Shown piece after piece: positions 52,287 through 60,454 of a stretch of DNA of 64,000 nucleotides. The stretch comes from JAHWKI01 sp035513575 (GTDB lineage Bacteria; Gemmatimonadota; Gemmatimonadetes; Longimicrobiales; RSA9): positions 38,237 through 102,236 of the forward strand of contig DATKBW010000034.1 in the NCBI GenBank assembly GCA_035513575.1, written 5' to 3'. The position numbers were made by a program, and so were the translations under genes. The notes below the pieces were generated by a model. The model searched no databases. It was not told where the DNA came from and saw only the letters and a program-made list of their open reading frames with translations. How positions within the stretch are numbered: the stretch's first letter is position 1; each line of letters opens with the position of its first letter.

Positions 52287-52381
52287 GCTCGTCCCTCCCT
52301 CCCATCACGGACCAGGACATCCTCGCCGAAAAGTGCCGGCCCGCCCCGGACCGGGCAAGCACGTCCGACCCGGATGCACGA

Positions 52382-52415
52382 ACCCCCGGCACCGGCCGAG
52401 GCCGATGTCGGGGGT
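52382..52415. repeat. Imperfect inverted repeat, candidate leader hairpin
   Basis: ACCCCCGGCACCGGCC (52382-52397) pairs with GGCCGATGTCGGGGGT (52400-52415), with one G-U and one mismatch. It has no T tract and lies about 95 bp upstream of the M20 gene. Confidence 0.45.
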
Positions 52416-52905
52416 CCAGCTACTGGCGAGAGCGGTCCGTGTTTCGGTGGCGGCGCCCGGAGGCCCGCCCGGTCCTGCCTCTCTCCTCCCGTTCCGCGCG
52501 ACCCGCGGCTCGGGGTGCCCCTGGCCCGGGGCTGCGACTGCGGCCAGTAACCTCGCAGTCCGCTCGCTCGGTGCCGAACTCCCGGCGAGCAGCCTTCCGG
52601 AAAGCGTCCCTCCCGGAGGCGACGTCCGCGGCACTCGGGTCGCAGCGCCGTGACGTCTGCATGAATGGTACAGGCCGCCAGCGGCCCGGTCAAGCCCTGT
52701 TCGGAAACGCGTAACTACAATCCCGCCAACATGTTACAGAATAGCGTCGCGGGCATTCGAATCAGCCGAACGGCGCGCTTCGCGGAACCGGCTGCGGCGT
52801 CTCGACTTCCACCATTGTAACAGCTGGAATTCACAGATTTCCCTCGCTTTCCCACGTCCCATCCACGGGAGAGGGCCCGCTTCTCCACGCCGGCTGTGGA
52901 AAAGA

Positions 52906-52934
52906 ACCGAAAAGTTCGGTGTCCGGTTTTCGGT
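52906..52934 (+). promoter_or_regulatory. Overlapping palindromes upstream of ada
   Basis: ACCGAAAA (52906-52913) and TTTTCGGT (52927-52934) form a perfect 8-bp inverted repeat with a 13-bp spacer, and ACCGAA/TTCGGT (52906-52911, 52915-52920) forms a tighter one. They end 36 bp before the ada ATG, a position suiting a binding site for Ada or another regulator. The E. coli ada box (AAAGCGCA) is not present. Confidence 0.45.
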
Positions 52935-52970
52935 GGACGCGGCACCGGGCCCTGCGCCATCTTGCAGCCC

Positions 52971-54083
52971 ATGCAGAACTCGATCGCAGCGGCCGCCGAG
53001 CGGGACCTCCCTTCCGGGTCCGAGATGTGGCGCGCCTTCACGGCCCGGGACGGCGCATACGACGGCGTATTCTTCACGGGCGTCCGGAGCACGGGGATCT
53101 TCTGTCGTCCGACCTGCCCGGCCCGGAAGCCGCTGCGGGAGAACGTGGAGTTCTTCGGCACCGCCGCGGACGCGCTGTTCGCCGGCTACCGGCCGTGCAA
53201 GCGGTGCCGGCCGCTGGAGCCGCGGGGCGAGGCGCCCGCGTGGCTGAGCGGGGTGCTGGAGCGGATCGAGCGGGAGCCCGCCCGTCGCGTGCGGGACGGC
53301 GACCTCCGGGACGCCGGGCTCGACCCCGCCCGCGTCCGCCGCTGGTTCAAGGCGCACCACGGCATGACTTTCCAGGCCTACCAGCGCGCCCGTCGGCTCG
53401 GCCGTGCGCTGGGACAGCTCTCACTCGGAGACGACATCGTGCAGACCGCATACCGCAACGGCTTCGAATCCCTCAGCGGGTTCAACGACGCCATCCGTCG
53501 CCTGGCCGGAGAGTCTCCGGGCCGCGTCCGCGAGACCACCGTCGTCCACCTCACGCGGATCCCGACGCCCCTCGGCCCGATGCTCGCCGGGGCCACCGAC
53601 GACGCGCTGTGCCTCCTGGAGTTCGCCGAGCGGCGCATGCTCGAGACGCAGCTGCGGCGCGTCCGCAGGCAGCTGGGGGCGGTGCTGGTCCCGGGCGAGA
53701 CGGAGATCACGCGGCGCACCGCCGAGGAGCTGGAGCGTTACTTCGCGGGCACGCTCCGGGACTTCGACCTCCCCCTCGCCACCGCGGGAACGGCGTTCCA
53801 GGAGGACGTGTGGGCGGAGCTGCGGACCATCCCGTACGGCGAGACGCGGAGCTATGGCGAGCAGGCGCGCCGGATCGGACGAGCCGGTGCGGTGCGGGCC
53901 GTGGCGCGGGCGAACGGGGACAACCGGATCGCCATCATCATCCCCTGCCACCGGGTGATCGGAGCGGACGGGAAGCTGACCGGCTACGGCGGCGGGCTGT
54001 GGCGGAAGAAGCGGCTGCTGGAGCTGGAGCGGGGGGAAGCGCAGCTCGGGCTGGGCTCGTTGGGGTCCGCGGCGGAGCGTTAA
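52971..54083 (+). CDS. ada: Ada: bifunctional alkylated-DNA methyltransferase and transcription activator
   Basis: 370 residues. Domain 1 (about 10-85) has the Ada zinc site FFTGVRSTGIFCRPTCPAR and YRPCKRC, with Cys 45, 49, 76 and 79; Cys 45 corresponds to the phosphotriester methyl acceptor Cys 38. A compact AraC-type helix-turn-helix follows (RRWFKAHHGMTFQAYQRAR, GDDIVQTAYRNGFESLSGF). Domain 3 is the O6-methylguanine methyltransferase with IPYGETRSYGEQA and IIIPCHRVIG, acceptor Cys 326. It repairs alkylated DNA and, once methylated, activates its own gene. The ATG at 52971 opens the homologous region. Its 3' end overlaps the convergent aminotransferase by 4 bp. Confidence 0.94.
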   Translation: MQNSIAAAAERDLPSGSEMWRAFTARDGAYDGVFFTGVRSTGIFCRPTCPARKPLRENVEFFGTAADALFAGYRPCKRCRPLEPRGEAPAWLSGVLERIEREPARRVRDGDLRDAGLDPARVRRWFKAHHGMTFQAYQRARRLGRALGQLSLGDDIVQTAYRNGFESLSGFNDAIRRLAGESPGRVRETTVVHLTRIPTPLGPMLAGATDDALCLLEFAERRMLETQLRRVRRQLGAVLVPGETEITRRTAEELERYFAGTLRDFDLPLATAGTAFQEDVWAELRTIPYGETRSYGEQARRIGRAGAVRAVARANGDNRIAIIIPCHRVIGADGKLTGYGGGLWRKKRLLELERGEAQLGLGSLGSAAER

Positions 54084-55228
54084 ACCTCCCGGAGCCGGCC
54101 GCCGAGCAGCTCCAGCCCCCTCTCGATTCCGCGGCGCCCGAGCCCGACCCGGAAGTGGCCGCCCGGGACGTCGAAGCTCGACCCAGGGAGGAGCAGGACG
54201 CCGTCCTCGGCGGCGAGCCGCCCGCAGAAGGCGTCCGCGTCCCGGCCGATCAGCTCGGGAAAGGCGGTGGTCCCGGCGCGGGGGGGCACCCAGCGCACGG
54301 TGTCGGCGTGGGCGGCGAAGAAGTCCGCGAGGAGCGCCCGGTTGTGGGACACGATCTCGCGCGCCCGGTCGATCAGGACGTCACCCGCCCGGAGCGCCAT
54401 GATCGCCAGGATCTCGGAGGGGGCGCTGGAGCAGATCGTGGTGTAGTCCCGGAGGGCGCCGACGCGGTGCAGCACGACGGGGTCCCGGCACGCGATCCAG
54501 CCGATCCGGAGCCCGGCGAGCCCGTAGGCCTTGGACATCACGCCCAGGCTGATGGCGCCCTCCCCCAGGTCCGCGGCCGCGGGGAGCCGCGTGCCCCGCT
54601 CCGGCTCCACGCCGCGGTACACCTCGTCGGAGAAGAAGCGGATGCCGCGCTCCGCACATTCGGCGCAGAGCCGCTGGAACTCCGCCGCGCCGGGCAGTGA
54701 CCCGGTGGGGTTGTTGGGGAAGTTCACCACCACCAGGCGGGTGGACGGGGTCAGCGCATCGAGCACACGATCCGCGTCCAGGCGCCAGCCGTTCGCCGCC
54801 TCGAGCCACACCAGCGAAGCGTCCGCCCCCCGCGCCCGCGCGACGTCGTGGAGGGACTGGTAGGCGGGCGCGACGACGACGACGTGATCGCCCGGACCGA
54901 CCAGGGCGCCGACCGACAGCAGGATCCCCTCCTCCGCCCCGGAGACCGTGAGGACGTCACCGGCGGAGACCCGCTCGTACAGCCGGGCGATCTCCTCGCG
55001 CAGGAGCGGGTGGCCGGCCGACTCGGTGTACCCGAGGCGGAGGGCAGCCCAGAGCGCGGCGCTCCCGGGGTCGGCCAGCGCCAGCAGCTCCGCCAGCGAC
55101 ACCGGCTCCACGTCCGACGCGCTCAGGTTGTGCGCCACCGCGAACTCCCAGCGCGCGTAGAAGCGCTCGAGCGCGAACGGCCGCAGCGGCAGCCCCGCCG
55201 GCCCCGGCGTGCTGTCGCCGTCGTTCAC
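54080..55228 (-). CDS. Class I/II fold PLP-dependent aminotransferase
   Basis: 382 residues. The fold-type I pattern is clear: LTVSGAEEGILLSVGAL, VVNFPNNPTGSLPG, GIRFFSDEVYRGVE and the PLP-lysine block GVMSKAYGLAGLRIGW (Lys 233), ending with FRVGLGRRGIERGLELL. The N-terminal ERFYARWEFAVAHNLSASDVE, where E-F-x-x-x-x-L-S-x-S-D-x-E contacts substrate, is shared by the capreomycidine-synthase/MalY-like aminotransferases, so arginine-like or beta-C-S lyase chemistry is possible. No pathway partner adjoins it. Start ATG 55228 gives the full N-terminal arm. Confidence 0.88.
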   Translation of the reverse strand: MNDGDSTPGPAGLPLRPFALERFYARWEFAVAHNLSASDVEPVSLAELLALADPGSAALWAALRLGYTESAGHPLLREEIARLYERVSAGDVLTVSGAEEGILLSVGALVGPGDHVVVVAPAYQSLHDVARARGADASLVWLEAANGWRLDADRVLDALTPSTRLVVVNFPNNPTGSLPGAAEFQRLCAECAERGIRFFSDEVYRGVEPERGTRLPAAADLGEGAISLGVMSKAYGLAGLRIGWIACRDPVVLHRVGALRDYTTICSSAPSEILAIMALRAGDVLIDRAREIVSHNRALLADFFAAHADTVRWVPPRAGTTAFPELIGRDADAFCGRLAAEDGVLLLPGSSFDVPGGHFRVGLGRRGIERGLELLGGRLREV

Positions 55229-55321
55229 GGGCTCCGCCCGCGGCGGTCGCGATTCCCGATCAGCCGATCACCTCCTTCGCCGCCCTTGCCCGATCCGGTT
55301 CCAGGCCACGCGCACTTTACT

Positions 55322-55336
55322 CTCCCGTCACGGGAG
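55322..55336 (+). promoter_or_regulatory. CTCCCG-TCA-CGGGAG palindrome upstream of the receiver gene
   Basis: A perfect 6-bp inverted repeat with a 3-nt centre, ending 13 nt before the start codon, flanked by TTTA and TATATC. Its position suits an operator or an RNA hairpin that covers the ribosome site. Confidence 0.4.
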
Positions 55337-55349
55337 TATATCGTCAACC

Positions 55350-56045
55350 ATGCAAGAGTTCGGTCCGTCCGCCGCCTCCCTCGTTCCGACCGCCCAGGCC
55401 GTTTTCGGATTGGTGATCGCCTTCCTCCTCGGCGCCGTCGTGGGGTATCTTCTGCGAGGCTGGCAGCACGGCACCGCCCGACGCGGTGATCGCGACGCGG
55501 CCGCGGTCGCCACGCGGCGGGAGCACGCGGACCTCGCCTATCTCGCGGCCCGCCGCCGCACCACGTGGGCCACGAATCCCGCTCCCCCGCCGGAGTCGTT
55601 CCCGCCGAGGCCGGCCGCCCCGCAGGTCCGCGGCCCCGCGACCGTGCTGGTCGCGGACGACCGGACGGAGCTGGTGGCCCTGCACGCGACCTACCTCGAA
55701 CGGCACGGTTACCAGGTCTTCCGGGCGACGGACGGCCAGACCGCCCTGGACCTCGCCCGCGCCAAGCACCCGTCGGTGATCGTCCTGGACCACTCCATGC
55801 CCCGGCTCAGCGGCTTAGAGGTGACGCGCGCGCTGAAGGCGGAGCCGGCCACGGCCGACATCCCGGTCCTCCTCATGACCGCGCACAGCTACGGCGCCAT
55901 CGGCGCGACCGCCATGGCCGCGGGGTGCTCCGGCTTCATGCACAAGCCCTGCGACCCCAGCCGCGTCCTGCGAGAGATCGCCGCCTACGTCAGGCCGGTG
56001 GCGGTGGAGGCGCAGCCCCAGCCCCAGCCCCAGCCCCAGCCCTGA
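55350..56045 (+). CDS. Membrane-tethered response-regulator receiver protein
   Basis: 231 residues. A single N-terminal transmembrane helix (AQAVFGLVIAFLLGAVVGYLL, about 14-34) with a basic cytosolic flank leads to an Ala/Arg/Pro linker. A receiver domain follows at about 97-215: VLVADDRTELVALHATYLE, VIVLDHSMPRLSGLEV with phospho-acceptor Asp 147, LLMTAHSY and FMHKPCDPSRVL (Lys 199). There is no output domain. The protein ends in five Gln-Pro repeats from a tandem hexanucleotide. A membrane anchor on a receiver is unusual. No kinase gene adjoins it; the orphan kinase at 22305 is a candidate partner only by exclusion. Confidence 0.85.
   Translation: MQEFGPSAASLVPTAQAVFGLVIAFLLGAVVGYLLRGWQHGTARRGDRDAAAVATRREHADLAYLAARRRTTWATNPAPPPESFPPRPAAPQVRGPATVLVADDRTELVALHATYLERHGYQVFRATDGQTALDLARAKHPSVIVLDHSMPRLSGLEVTRALKAEPATADIPVLLMTAHSYGAIGATAMAAGCSGFMHKPCDPSRVLREIAAYVRPVAVEAQPQPQPQPQP
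56013..56042 (+). repeat. (CAGCCC) x5 tandem repeat at the 3' end of the receiver gene
   Basis: Five perfect hexamers encode alternating Gln-Pro and run straight to the TGA. Slippage would change tail length by two residues per unit without shifting frame. Confidence 0.9.
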
Positions 56046-56103
56046 CGGGGCGCGGCGCGGCGGACAGCGTCGGCCAGCGGGGGCAGACGCGGCCGAGGCG
56101 ATC

Positions 56104-56895
56104 TCAGCATTCGACCCGGTCGGTCGGCGGCCGCAGGCGGTAGTTGCCGGCGGCCAGCCGCGCGCCCGTGGCCTGGAAGTAGTCCCCCCAGAACCGCCGG
56201 ACCCGCTGGCCGTGGGGCGTGGTGTGGTCGGCGCCGACCACGACCACGCATGCCCCCCGCAGCGACGGCAGGAGCCGCCCCTGGTCCTGGGCCGCGACCC
56301 ACCCCTCGGGCGGCATCCGGCGCGCTCCCTCGAACTCGAACGCGCGCGTCGACTGGAGCATGTCGGAGAGGATGATCAGCTCCTTCTCGCGGTCGCCGGC
56401 GTCGTGCAGGTGCTCGGCGGCGATGTGCAGGGTCGTCAGCAGGTCGGTGGTCGGCACGCTGCGCACCAGTGCCGGGTCGAAGAAGATGGGCAGCGCGTTG
56501 AGCACGCCGCGCCGCGCGGCGTCGAGCTCCCGGCGATCGTAGGAGGTGATGGCCCCGGGGCGGATCGGCTGGGGCATGTCCTGCACGAAGCTGCCGACGG
56601 AGTCCCGCGATCCGGTCCGGTACATCTCGAGCAGGACGAGCCGGTCCCCGTACCGCAGCCCCTTCACGACCTTCGCCAGGTACTGGCGCGCCCCGGCCAC
56701 GGAGTGCGACGTCTGGCTGCCCGAAAAATCGACCACGGCCACCACGGTTCGCGGCGGCCCCGCGGACTCCTCCCCGACCGCGGCGCCGGAGGCCCGGGAA
56801 TCGGCGCAGCCGGCCACGGCGAGACCGGCGAGCGCGCACACGCCGAGCGCTCTGCCCGTGCGGGCGGCTCTTCCACCCCTCATCCGGTTACGCAT
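56104..56895 (-). CDS. vWA-fold lipoprotein
   Basis: 263 residues; signal and lipobox GLAVAGC (Cys 30). A von Willebrand A-like domain begins with VVAVVDFSGSQTSHS, whose Asp 56, Ser 58 and Ser 60 form a DxSxS MIDAS metal site. Later strands show GDRLVLLEMYRTG, KELIILSDMLQSTRAF and ACVVVVGADHTTPHGQRVRRFWGDYF. A DxSxS with Gly in fourth place is standard. It would sit on the outer face of the inner or on the outer membrane and bind a protein partner by metal-dependent contact. It overlaps the upstream coiled-coil protein gene by 8 bp, so the two are coupled. Confidence 0.8.
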   Translation of the reverse strand: MRNRMRGGRAARTGRALGVCALAGLAVAGCADSRASGAAVGEESAGPPRTVVAVVDFSGSQTSHSVAGARQYLAKVVKGLRYGDRLVLLEMYRTGSRDSVGSFVQDMPQPIRPGAITSYDRRELDAARRGVLNALPIFFDPALVRSVPTTDLLTTLHIAAEHLHDAGDREKELIILSDMLQSTRAFEFEGARRMPPEGWVAAQDQGRLLPSLRGACVVVVGADHTTPHGQRVRRFWGDYFQATGARLAAGNYRLRPPTDRVEC

Positions 56896-58612
56896 CGATC
56901 TGACTCCCGCTCTCGGGTGACCGCAGCGCCGCTGGCGCGGGGCCGGAGTCCGGCTCGCGCTGCGCCTCCGGCTCCTCCATGCGATTCCACTGCTGCAGCA
57001 GGGACAGGTGGCGCTCCTTCACGGCCCCGAAATCGCCCGGAAGCCGGAACCGCCCGTGGGCCTCGGGGACGGCGACGTCGAAACGCGCCTCGGTCCGGAA
57101 CGCCGCGATGTTCTGCGGGTCGATCCCCCGCAGCCGGGCGTTCTCGGCCCGGAACATGGACGTGACCCGCGCCAGGCGGTCGCGCCTCCCCTCCCAGTCC
57201 TCGAACGGCCGGGACTGCGCCAGGAACTCCGCCCACGCGATCCCCTCCCTGGCATCCCGATCCGCCTCACGGACGCGTTCCCGATGGCGCTCCACCGACG
57301 CCCGCAGCTCGCGCTTGCGCTGCATCAGGTCCACCAGCCGCGGGTCCTGCGGGTCGGCCGCGGTCACCTCGTCCCGCACCTTCAGGTAGCCCAGCAGCGC
57401 CGCCGTGAGGAAGAGCACGCCGTTCAGGATCGCGATGGGCACGTTGGTGGCGCGGATCCGGTCCGCGTAGTTCACCCGTTCCTCCCGCGTGCGCTGCTCG
57501 TCCTCCAGCGCCGGGCGCAGCGCGCTGAGGCGCGCGACCTCGTTGATGTTCCCGGCCTCCGTCGCCCCGGCGATCTGCTCGTCGAGCGTCCGGATCTGCT
57601 CCGTCACGTTCGTCAGCCGCGACTCGGCGAACGTGGCGATCTCCTGTCGCGCCAGGAAGAGGAACGTGACCACGGCGACCCCGCCGATGAGGCCCACGGC
57701 CGCGGGGATCCAGAACTGCCTGCGGTACTGCCGCACGCTGCGGCCGGCCTCCGGTACGTCGCGCTCGCTGACCGCGACGATCCGGCGCATGGACTCGCCA
57801 AAGATGTGCGCGAGTACCACCAGGAAGACGATGACGCCGAGGGCCAGGAGCGCGACCTCGGGCGCGAGCGCGATGCGGTACCCCATCCGGTACAGGCCGG
57901 CGAGGGCGCCGTGGGTCTCGGCCTCGGCGGCCAGCACCTGCCACGCGCCGGACACGTCGGCGTCCTGCGGCAGGAGCTCCTGGAAGACCGGCACGTTGGC
58001 CACCCAGTCCACCGCGATGAGCAGCAGGATGGCGGGGACGAACCACCACCACTGCCAGTAGCTGCGGAACCCGAAGCTGGACTGCCGCCCCCGGTTCGCC
58101 GCTTCGAGCAGCTCCGCGCGCGCGTCGATGGCGGCCGTTTCGGTCCGCGCGCGGCGGACCTCCTCGAGGGAGAACGCCATGTCGTTCAGCGCCTGCCGCG
58201 TCCGCTGCACCTTCGTCTCGATGGCGTCCTGGACCCGCGTCGTGACCTTCTGCACCCACTGCGTGAAGATCTCGCTCGCCCGGCGGCGCAGCGACTGCTC
58301 CGGTGGCAGCTCCCCTTCCGGCTGAGCGTCCGACCGTGGCAGCCCCGCCTGGGCCCACTCCGCGCCCGCCGCGCGCGCCTCCTTCTCGAGATGATGGACC
58401 TCGAAGGCGAACCACCGGTCCATCGGCCGGGTGACGGCACGCAGCCCGTCGGTACCCGGGGGGCCGGGCGGAATGGCGTACACGGCCTCGTCGAAGTCGG
58501 CGTACGAGGGTTCGTGGTCGGCGCCCGTGAACTCGTCGGCTCTCGCCCGTCGGCCGCGGCGGAGCATGGCGAACCGCCGGGTGAGCCCCTGCAATCTCTG
58601 TCTCCACCCCAT
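56888..58612 (-). CDS. Four-TM membrane protein with long coiled coils
   Basis: 574 residues from ATG 58612 (CAGGAGGCC upstream). Transmembrane segments lie at about 184-206, 251-271, 301-321 and 391-411. Before them is a long helical cytosolic region (SEIFTQWVQKVTTRVQDAIETKV, about 113-170). Between TM3 and TM4 is a predicted coiled coil (EIATFAESRLTNVTEQIRTLDEQI ... about 325-385), and a second coil follows TM4 (RELRASVERHRERVREADRDA). Tail rich in Glu, Pro and Ser. No family recognised. The coils suggest oligomerisation or force transmission across the membrane. Its gene is coupled to the vWA lipoprotein. Confidence 0.78.
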   Translation of the reverse strand: MGWRQRLQGLTRRFAMLRRGRRARADEFTGADHEPSYADFDEAVYAIPPGPPGTDGLRAVTRPMDRWFAFEVHHLEKEARAAGAEWAQAGLPRSDAQPEGELPPEQSLRRRASEIFTQWVQKVTTRVQDAIETKVQRTRQALNDMAFSLEEVRRARTETAAIDARAELLEAANRGRQSSFGFRSYWQWWWFVPAILLLIAVDWVANVPVFQELLPQDADVSGAWQVLAAEAETHGALAGLYRMGYRIALAPEVALLALGVIVFLVVLAHIFGESMRRIVAVSERDVPEAGRSVRQYRRQFWIPAAVGLIGGVAVVTFLFLARQEIATFAESRLTNVTEQIRTLDEQIAGATEAGNINEVARLSALRPALEDEQRTREERVNYADRIRATNVPIAILNGVLFLTAALLGYLKVRDEVTAADPQDPRLVDLMQRKRELRASVERHRERVREADRDAREGIAWAEFLAQSRPFEDWEGRRDRLARVTSMFRAENARLRGIDPQNIAAFRTEARFDVAVPEAHGRFRLPGDFGAVKERHLSLLQQWNRMEEPEAQREPDSGPAPAALRSPESGSQIDA

Positions 58613-58724
58613 CGCGCGGCCTCCTGTTCGCGTCTGCCACGTCCCCTGGTGCAGGGGTCGCGCCAGAAGGACGGACGAGACCCGGGCCGCCCCGGTTTCA
58701 CGAAGGGTGGCGGAGAACGCGAGG

Positions 58725-58883
58725 CTACTCGGTTTCCAGCGTCTCGCGGGCGACCCGGGCCGCGATGGCGTCGGCATTCCCCCTCGACGCGCCGGCCCGC
58801 GCGGCAACGGCCCGGAACAGCTCCTCCATGTCGATCCCGTATACGCCGGAGAGGTTCTCGAGCATGCCGACCGCCGCTTTCAC
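58725..58883 (-). CDS. Possible 52-residue protein
   Basis: A short frame with high third-position GC between the coiled-coil gene and the hydrolase gene. It starts at GTG 58883 (ATG 58865 is an alternative giving 46 aa), reads VKAAVGMLENLSGVYGIDME and ELFRAVAARAGASRGNADAI, and ends in VARETLETE. No strong ribosome site is seen. It may be a small helical partner in this cluster, or the tail of a degraded gene. It is all that lies in the 300-bp gap. Confidence 0.4.
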   Translation of the reverse strand: MKAAVGMLENLSGVYGIDMEELFRAVAARAGASRGNADAIAARVARETLETE

Positions 58884-58913
58884 CCGCTGACGCCGTTCAT
58901 GCCACTCGCGCGC

Positions 58914-59924
58914 TCAGCGGGAGCCCTCCGACTGGCATCCCTGCCCCGAGCAGGCGGCCGGGTCGGCCACGCCCGTCCGGACCAGCCATTCCTGGGACAG
59001 GCGCACGACGCGATCGGTGAGGAGCGGGTCGCGCGGGTTCATGTGGCCGGCGTCCAGCGTGATGACCTCCCGTGGCTCCGGCGTGAGCTCCGCCAGGCGC
59101 TCGGAGACCTCGGCCGGGATCTGCCGGTCCGCCGCGCCGCGGATGACGAGGAAGCGGCCCGTGAGATGGGGGAGGTGGAGCTCCGGCTCGAGGGCGTGCA
59201 GCAGCGTGGCGCCGAGCCAGGCCACGGCCCGCCTGGCGGCCGGCGGGCCCAGGTCGAGGTTGGCGTCCATGAGCGCCTCGATGTCGACGCCCCCGAAGGC
59301 CAGGATGGCCGCATCGAAGGCGTGCCCCTGGTCGGCGGCGAGTCGCTGGGCGGCGGGGACGAACATGGCGCCGAAGCTGTAGCCCAGCAGCGCCGTTCTG
59401 CCCGGGTCGACGTACGGCTCCGCCCTCATGCGGCCGGCCACGTGGGCCACCTGCCACGGCACGTCCAGGGCCGCGCGCCGGATGGCCGGGACCTGCGCCG
59501 GCCTGGCCCGCTGGTACCAGGTCTCCTGATCGTACGGGTACTGGTAGCCGACCAGGAGGTTCGGGCCGTGTGCCGGGACCACGCCGAGCGACTCCCGCCC
59601 CGTCCTCAGCCCCGCCAGGATCACGAGCAGCGGCATCCGCCCGGTGGCGGGCTCGGCGGGGCGGCTCGTGGTGATGCGGATGACGCCGGCGCCGACGGTG
59701 GAAATGGTCAGGTCGCGGTAAAGCCGCTCCTCCCCCGTGGCCGTGACCGCGGGATACGACGAGTCGCGCACGACCCGGATCTCCCCCGGGTCCCGGCGCA
59801 GCGCCTCCAGCGGATCCGCGCGGCGTTGAACCCAGAGCCAGGCGAGGGCCGCCAGGAGGAGGAGCGCCACCGCGGCGGCGCTCGCGAGAAGCGGAACCCG
59901 GGCGCGTGTCCACACCGTGGTCAC
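58914..59924 (-). CDS. Membrane-tethered alpha/beta hydrolase
   Basis: 336 residues from a GTG at 59924 that overlaps the TGA of the preceding gene (GTGA). An N-terminal anchor (LLASAAAVALLLLAALAWLWV, about 10-30) leads to an alpha/beta hydrolase domain with ALLGYSFGAMFVPAA (nucleophile Ser 183), FLVIRGAADRQIPAE (Asp) and ITLDAGHMNPRDP (His). The region around LLVILAGLRTGRESLG is the oxyanion part. The active site faces the periplasm if the anchor is a signal anchor. Substrate unknown. It is coupled to the lipoprotein gene upstream. Confidence 0.83.
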   Translation of the reverse strand: MTTVWTRARVPLLASAAAVALLLLAALAWLWVQRRADPLEALRRDPGEIRVVRDSSYPAVTATGEERLYRDLTISTVGAGVIRITTSRPAEPATGRMPLLVILAGLRTGRESLGVVPAHGPNLLVGYQYPYDQETWYQRARPAQVPAIRRAALDVPWQVAHVAGRMRAEPYVDPGRTALLGYSFGAMFVPAAQRLAADQGHAFDAAILAFGGVDIEALMDANLDLGPPAARRAVAWLGATLLHALEPELHLPHLTGRFLVIRGAADRQIPAEVSERLAELTPEPREVITLDAGHMNPRDPLLTDRVVRLSQEWLVRTGVADPAACSGQGCQSEGSR

Positions 59925-60454
59925 CGCCGGCGCTGCCCGGGAATGCCGAGCAGGGTGTCGAGCTTCGCCAGGACGCCCGCCGGAGAGGTCGTCGCCAGCT
60001 CGAGGACGCACGGGGGGCGGAGCTCGGTCCCCGCGCAGACCGCGGCGAGGGCCCGGGTGCTGTCCTGGTTGAGCCAGATGGTGTGGTAACCCTGCACCGG
60101 TGCGCCGCGGCGGGGAAAGGGCCGCTCCCGCCAGGCGGCGTCGCCGAACCGGCGGACGAACCGGCGCATCGCCCGCCGGGGGTTCGACCCCCCGGGGTCG
60201 CGCACGAGGGTGACCGATCGGGCCACACCGTCGCGGACGAAGACCCGGACGGTGCCTTCCGGGGTCGGGCCCTCGCAGGTCGTGATCCTCGGCTGCGTGC
60301 CCTGGAGGCGGCAGGTGAACGATCCGGCGGCGCGCGCCGTCTCGACGACCTGCTCCTGCGACATGCCGGGCGCGAATCCGGCCAGGTCCTCCGGCGGACC
60401 GCCCCCGCACGCCGCGAGGGCCAGCACGAGGGCGGCCGGGGCCCGGCGATTCAT
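59921..60454 (-). CDS. Hypothetical lipoprotein
   Basis: 177 residues from ATG 60454 (GGGAGCGAAAGCC upstream); signal and lipobox LALAACG. The mature part has GFAPGMSQEQVVETARAAGS, like the SmpA/OmlA-type start G-M-x-x-x-x-V, then FTCRLQGTQPRITTCEG with two Cys, VRVFVRDGVARSVTLV, and GYHTIWLNQDSTRAL. A weak BamE/OmlA-like strand-helix pattern is visible, but I would not assign the family. First gene of the minus-strand cluster ending with the vWA gene. Confidence 0.7.
   Translation of the reverse strand: MNRRAPAALVLALAACGGGPPEDLAGFAPGMSQEQVVETARAAGSFTCRLQGTQPRITTCEGPTPEGTVRVFVRDGVARSVTLVRDPGGSNPRRAMRRFVRRFGDAAWRERPFPRRGAPVQGYHTIWLNQDSTRALAAVCAGTELRPPCVLELATTSPAGVLAKLDTLLGIPGQRRR

Larger units (their letters stand above)
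52287..52970. other. Longest gene-free stretch of the window
   Basis: 684 bp between the divergent M20 and ada genes. The first 400 bp are GC-rich but no frame keeps coding bias. A 16-bp imperfect hairpin lies at 52382-52415. From about 52700 the sequence turns AT-richer, with TGTTACA (52733-52739) and its complement TGTAACA (52816-52822) 76 bp apart. It is likely to hold two promoters and possibly a small RNA; I could not match it to a known RNA family. Confidence 0.5.

Noticed and set aside
52733..52822. TGTTACA/TGTAACA as one operator
   Set aside because: The arms are 76 bp apart and only 7 bp long, so this may be chance; kept only as part of the gene-free region note.
55337..55342. TATATC as a -10 box for the receiver gene
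   Set aside because: It lies only 7 bp before the ATG, so it would need a leaderless transcript; a promoter further upstream is more likely.
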